This document shows, piece after piece, positions 6,464-8,748 of a DNA stretch of 8,748 bases (the first letter of the stretch is position 1; every line of letters starts with the position of its first letter). A model generated the notes under the pieces. It was not told the origin of the DNA and made no database searches. It was given only the letters and a program-made list of their open reading frames with translations. Source of the DNA: Eubacterium sp. CAG:786 (lineage in GTDB: Bacteria; Bacillota; Clostridia; Oscillospirales; Ruminococcaceae); NCBI GenBank assembly GCA_000432175.1, contig HF989388.1:19003-27750 (forward strand), given 5' to 3'. The translations under genes were made by a program, and so were the position numbers.

Positions 6464-7402
6464 CTATAGGTTGTAGCTTGCGACAACGGAGCCTATCAGC
6501 AGGTTCCACCCGTCGGCAAGCACGAAAACGAGTATCTTGAACGGCATTGATATCATCGCCGGGGGCAGCATCATCATACCCATTGACATGAGCGTACTGC
6601 CGACAACGAGGTCTATCACCAGAAATGGCAGGAATATCAGAAATCCCATCTGGAACGCGCGTTTTAGCTCGCTTATCATGAACGACGGCACGATGACCGT
6701 CAGGCTGAGGTCGTTTTCGAGGTATTCCTCGGTTATCTCGTCCGGGGTCTCCGTCTTTGACAGGTCGAGGAAAAACTGCAGATCGTCGTTGCTGGTCTGC
6801 TTGAGCATGAATTTCTTCAGCGGCACGGAAGCTGCCTCAAGCGCCTCCTGCGTGGTGAGTTCCTCGCTGACGTAGGGCTGGTAAGCCACCTCGTTTATCT
6901 CCGAGAACACCGGCGCCATAATGAACAGCGTCAGGAACAGCGCCATGCCCGTCACGACCATGTTAGGGGGCGCGCTCTGGGTCTGCATCGCAGTCCTGAG
7001 GAAGCCGAGGACAATGACTATCCTGGTGAAGCAGGTCATCATTATCAGCAGCGACGGAGCCAGCGCGATGAGCGTCAGCAGAATGATTATCTCCAGCGGC
7101 TGCGAAGCGTCCACGCCGATGAGTTCCTGTATCACCGAGGAGCCTGCGTCCTCGTCAACGTAAGTCGGGTCGGTTTCGAGGTAATCCCCGGGCTGCTTGT
7201 CCGTTTCGGTCGGGGTTTCACCAGTCGCCGCGGAAGCCTGCTGCGTTACCGCAGGCGCAGCTTCTGCAGCAGCCTGCGCGCCCTCCGCGAATGCGGACAG
7301 GGTGCACAGCATGACTGTCAGCAGCACCGTCGCCAGCAGCGATACCGCAAATTTCAGCAAAAGCCGCTTATTCTCTTTCGTCAGCTGATACTGTTTAAAC
7401 AC
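6464..7402 (-). CDS. fliP: Flagellar export gate protein FliP with signal peptide and extended N-terminal linker
   Basis: FliP, a pentameric core component of the flagellar export channel. I choose GTG 7402-7400 (312 residues): GGAGG lies 7 nt upstream just after the fliO stop, and translation then begins with a signal-peptide-like segment. The longer open frame reaches back inside fliO and looks non-coding. Features: basic N-region and hydrophobic helix (about 11-35) ending in AFA before Glu40, a plausible signal peptidase I site. Next comes a low-complexity Ala/Thr/Glu/Asp-rich stretch of about 48 residues (40-87). The conserved FliP core follows: LEIIILLTLIALAPSLLIMM (103-122), TRIVIVLGFLR, APPNMVVTGMALFLT (144-158), AYQPY, FMLKQT, FMISELKRAFQMGFLIFLPF (241-260), and the C-terminal PPAMISMPFKILVFVLADGW (280-299). 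FliP is usually about 220-250 residues, so the extra length lies in the N-terminal linker. The gene is 14 bp after fliO. Confidence 0.95.
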   Translation of the reverse strand: MFKQYQLTKENKRLLLKFAVSLLATVLLTVMLCTLSAFAEGAQAAAEAAPAVTQQASAATGETPTETDKQPGDYLETDPTYVDEDAGSSVIQELIGVDASQPLEIIILLTLIALAPSLLIMMTCFTRIVIVLGFLRTAMQTQSAPPNMVVTGMALFLTLFIMAPVFSEINEVAYQPYVSEELTTQEALEAASVPLKKFMLKQTSNDDLQFFLDLSKTETPDEITEEYLENDLSLTVIVPSFMISELKRAFQMGFLIFLPFLVIDLVVGSTLMSMGMMMLPPAMISMPFKILVFVLADGWNLLIGSVVASYNL

Positions 7403-7410
7403 GCTGCCGC

Positions 7411-7415
7411 CTCCG
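7411..7415 (-). promoter_or_regulatory. fliP ribosome binding site deciding a GTG start
   Basis: The minus strand reads TGATCGGAGGCGGCAGCGTG: the fliO stop TGA, then GGAGG, a 7-nt spacer, and GTG. This site fixes the fliP start far inside the longer open frame that begins at 7585. Confidence 0.75.
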
Positions 7416-7416
7416 A

Positions 7417-7758
7417 TCACTTTTTGTTCATCATGTCCCTGAATACTGTCTTGAAGCTTTCCCTGAACGTTGGGTTGCCCCCGTTGTAGTCCTTTTTCGC
7501 AAGGAGCTGCTCTTCCGTTTCCTCCAGCTCGTGGACTTTCTCCACCCTGCCGTTGGTGACTCCCAGCACCATGCATTTTCCGCATACGCTGACGAGGAGC
7601 AGCATCTTGTCCGGACCGAGATTAATGCGCTCAAGTATCTTCATGTTCTTGCTGTCGCTGAGGACCACCCGCCTGTTGAGCTTCTTCATTCCCCAGAACA
7701 GCAGGAAAACCAGCGCCAGGACGCCCAGCAGCGCCATTATCATCTGAAAATATTCCAC
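7417..7758 (-). CDS. fliO: Flagellar biosynthetic protein FliO (FliO/FliZ family)
   Basis: A 113-residue protein with one N-terminal membrane helix (about residues 5-24) followed by basic residues (KKLNRR), then a small cytoplasmic domain. That domain contains MKILERINLGPDKMLLLVSVCGKCMVLGVTNGRVEKV, broken into the beta-rich pattern typical of FliO, including the LG.. and K.LLLV...GK..VLGV segments. FliO acts as an assembly scaffold for the FliP ring of the export gate and is not retained in the mature channel. The start is GTG at 7758-7756, preceded by GGAGG with a 7-nt spacer. Sequence conservation in this family is low, so the call rests on the pattern plus its place directly before fliP. 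It follows a 164-nt gap after cheY that contains a terminator-like hairpin. Bacillus names this gene fliZ (now often fliO). Confidence 0.88.
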   Translation of the reverse strand: MEYFQMIMALLGVLALVFLLFWGMKKLNRRVVLSDSKNMKILERINLGPDKMLLLVSVCGKCMVLGVTNGRVEKVHELEETEEQLLAKKDYNGGNPTFRESFKTVFRDMMNKK

Positions 7759-7922
7759 TGCCTGACCTCCTGTATTTTCCGGGTGATACTGCCAACTAAA
7801 ACAGCCGCACCATCAAACCGGCGGCTTGAACAGTACGGCTGAAAAATGCTCCGCGAAGCCCAGCCCCGCTGACATGACCGTCCTGCATCTGCGCAGCCGG
7901 TTCTGCTATGTATCCGCAGAGA
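7759..7922. other. cheY-fliO intergenic region (164 nt)
   Basis: The largest non-coding gap in the window. On the minus strand, right after the cheY stop, it holds TCTGCG at 7920-7915 and CGCAGA at 7893-7888, a possible 6-bp stem with a 21-nt loop and no T-tract. The terminator-like hairpin at 7796-7841 follows, then the fliO ribosome site. I see no convincing small gene. Nothing matches a c-di-GMP riboswitch core (no GCAAACC-type segment), and no promoter has both elements well placed. Confidence 0.6.
7796..7841 (-). terminator. Terminator-like nested hairpin between cheY and fliO
   Basis: On the minus strand CAGCCGTAC (7841-7833) pairs with GTGCGGCTG (7810-7802): nine pairs, one of them G-T. 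Inside this, TCAAGCC (7829-7823) pairs with GGTTTGA (7819-7813) around a 3-nt GCC loop, again with one G-T pair. The outer stem is followed directly by TTTTAG. The stem is strong but the U-tract is only four residues. It may be a partial terminator or attenuator, or an RNA-processing or mRNA-stabilising structure, rather than a full stop, since fliO-flhA have no obvious own promoter nearby. Confidence 0.45.
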
Positions 7923-8285
7923 TCAGCCGAGGACCTTCTTAACGGTCTGTAAAATTCTGTCGGGCTTGAAAGGCTTTACGATAAAGTCGAGCGCGCCCAG
8001 CTTGATAGCCTCAACGACCATTGCTTCCTGACCCATAGCGGAGCACATAACTACCTTTGCCATCGGGTCCATGCCCTTGATGTCCTTGAGCGCCTCGATA
8101 CCGGTCTTGTTAGGCATGGTGATATCCATGATAACAAGGTCGGGCTTTTCTGCTGCATACACATCGCATGCGATCTGACCGTCGGCTGCTTCAAGGATAT
8201 TGGTGTAGCCGTTCTTGGTCAGGGCATCCTTGATGAGCATTCTCATGAAAGCTGCGTCGTCTACCAGTAAAATCTTCTTATCCAT
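7923..8285 (-). CDS. cheY: Chemotaxis response regulator CheY
   Basis: A 120-residue single-domain receiver with no output domain. It carries the chemotaxis signal from the CheA kinase to the flagellar switch. The acidic pocket is Asp9-Asp10 (LLVDDAAFMR) and the phospho-acceptor is Asp54 (VIMDITMP). The switch residue is Ser82 (MCSAMG) and the conserved lysine is Lys104 in VKPF. The aromatic switch position is Phe101, where E. coli has Tyr106. All residues needed for phosphorylation are present. The ATG follows AAGGAG with a rather long T-rich spacer of about 10 nt. Position between fliN/fliY and fliO is the same as in the Bacillus fla/che operon, which supports CheY over a generic receiver. 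No cheA, cheW, cheB or cheR is in the window, so its kinase must be encoded elsewhere. Confidence 0.94.
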   Translation of the reverse strand: MDKKILLVDDAAFMRMLIKDALTKNGYTNILEAADGQIACDVYAAEKPDLVIMDITMPNKTGIEALKDIKGMDPMAKVVMCSAMGQEAMVVEAIKLGALDFIVKPFKPDRILQTVKKVLG

Positions 8286-8335
8286 TACAAAAAATCTCCT
8301 TGGTTTATTGTAGTTTTATTCGTTGTAATATCAGA

Positions 8336-8748
8336 TCATTCCTTGCCGAGGCTGTCCATGAAATTGGACTTGACTATCTCGGTGATGCGGACTGCGAAAT
8401 TATCGTCGATGACCACGACGTCGCCGCGTGCGATGAGGTTTCCGTTGACGACAACATCAACAGGCGCGCCTGCCTGACGCTCGAGTTCGATGATCGTGCC
8501 CTGCTGGAACTCCAGGATATCCTTTACCTTGCGCTTTGCCGTGCCTATCTCGACGGAGATCTCCAGCGGAACGCCCATCAGCAGCTTGAGGTTATCCTTC
8601 TGGTCTGCGGGGATCCCAAGATCCATTGCGTCGAACTGGTGCAGCTGCGCGTTCTGGATATTGACGGGGGGAGCGGGCGGGGGGTACGCGCCGTAAGCCG
8701 CATACTGTCCACCGTAGCCGTAACCCGGATATGCTGCCTGCGGCTGAC
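8336..8748 (-). CDS. fliY: Flagellar motor switch protein FliN/FliY, C-terminal part
   Basis: Partial gene whose 5' end lies beyond the high edge; 136 codons are visible in a frame open to the end. The first 27 or so visible residues form a linker rich in Tyr, Gly, Ala and Pro (for example PGYGYGGQYAAYGAYPPP). Then follows a full SpoA (FliN C-terminal) domain: LKLLMGVPLEISVEIGTAKR, VKDILEFQQGTIIELERQAG, PVDVVVNGNLIARGDVVVID and NFAVRITEIV. This domain builds the lower C-ring with FliM and sets rotation direction and export-cargo docking. I favour fliY over plain fliN because the linker implies a further upstream domain (in FliY, CheC-like CheY-P phosphatase modules) and because cheY follows 50 bp later as in Bacillus. 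The upstream domain cannot be seen, so fliN remains possible. An internal ATG at 8626 is unlikely to be the true start, because the frame upstream continues as plausible protein. Confidence 0.9.
   Translation of the reverse strand, partial: QPQAAYPGYGYGGQYAAYGAYPPPAPPVNIQNAQLHQFDAMDLGIPADQKDNLKLLMGVPLEISVEIGTAKRKVKDILEFQQGTIIELERQAGAPVDVVVNGNLIARGDVVVIDDNFAVRITEIVKSNFMDSLGKE

Noticed and set aside
7403..7585. Longer fliP reading frame starting within fliO
   Set aside because: The extra 61 residues overlap fliO, lack family similarity and would place the signal peptide internally. A GGAGG-spaced GTG at 7402 explains the start better.
8286..8335. Possible promoter before cheY (CTGATA, 16 nt, TACAAT on the minus strand)
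   Set aside because: Only four of six matches at -35 and five of six at -10 in a short AT-rich gap inside an operon; not distinguishable from chance.
1..8748. Mobile elements, CRISPR arrays, tRNA/rRNA genes, toxin-antitoxin or defence genes
   Set aside because: I saw no direct-repeat array, transposase, RNA gene or non-flagellar gene. The window is filled by co-directional, tightly spaced flagellar and chemotaxis genes, so I found no basis for claiming a new system.

Overview
The window is a stretch of a bacterial flagellar operon. Every convincing gene lies on the minus strand, so transcription runs from high to low coordinates. The order is fliN/fliY (3' part), cheY, fliO, fliP, fliQ, fliR, flhB, flhA, a FliA/SigD-type sigma factor, and two FlgF/FlgG-type rod genes, the last running off the low edge. 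The same order of fliY-cheY-fliO-P-Q-R-flhB-flhA is typical of the fla/che operon of Firmicutes (Bacillus, Clostridia), and a sigma factor followed by a flgF/flgG-like pair is a clostridial arrangement. Purine-rich GGAGG ribosome sites, several TTG/GTG starts and a fairly GC-rich composition suggest a moderately GC-rich member of the Clostridia (an Oscillospiraceae- or Lachnospiraceae-like gut or rumen lineage is plausible). No genus can be named from the sequence alone.

Layout, in the direction of transcription. (1) 8748-8336: C-terminal SpoA domain of the C-ring switch protein, preceded by a Tyr/Gly/Pro-rich linker. (2) 8285-7923: CheY response regulator. (3) 7922-7759: the only sizeable intergenic space (164 nt), holding a terminator-like nested hairpin. 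(4) 7758-2115: the flagellar type III export gate set fliO, fliP, fliQ, fliR, flhB, flhA, mostly 9-22 nt apart, with a 48-nt AT-rich gap before flhA that carries a candidate promoter. (5) 2055-1288: motility sigma factor. (6) 1291-557 and 544-<1: two rod proteins, the first coupled to the sigma gene by a TTGA start/stop overlap. No stretch over 300 bases lacks a gene.

How the genes work together: FliP/Q/R and FlhB form the export channel, assembled with FliO, and FlhA is its cytoplasmic substrate-docking gate. The gate exports axial proteins such as the two rod proteins. The sigma factor switches on late flagellar genes. CheY-P acts on the switch complex that contains FliN/FliY.

The region is well explained by known flagellar biology and I see no undescribed system in it. 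The points worth a second look are the missing flhF/flhG/che block between flhA and the sigma gene, the odd flhA translation start beside a candidate promoter, the cheY-fliO hairpin, an enlarged N-terminal region in FliP, and cysteines in an axial protein.
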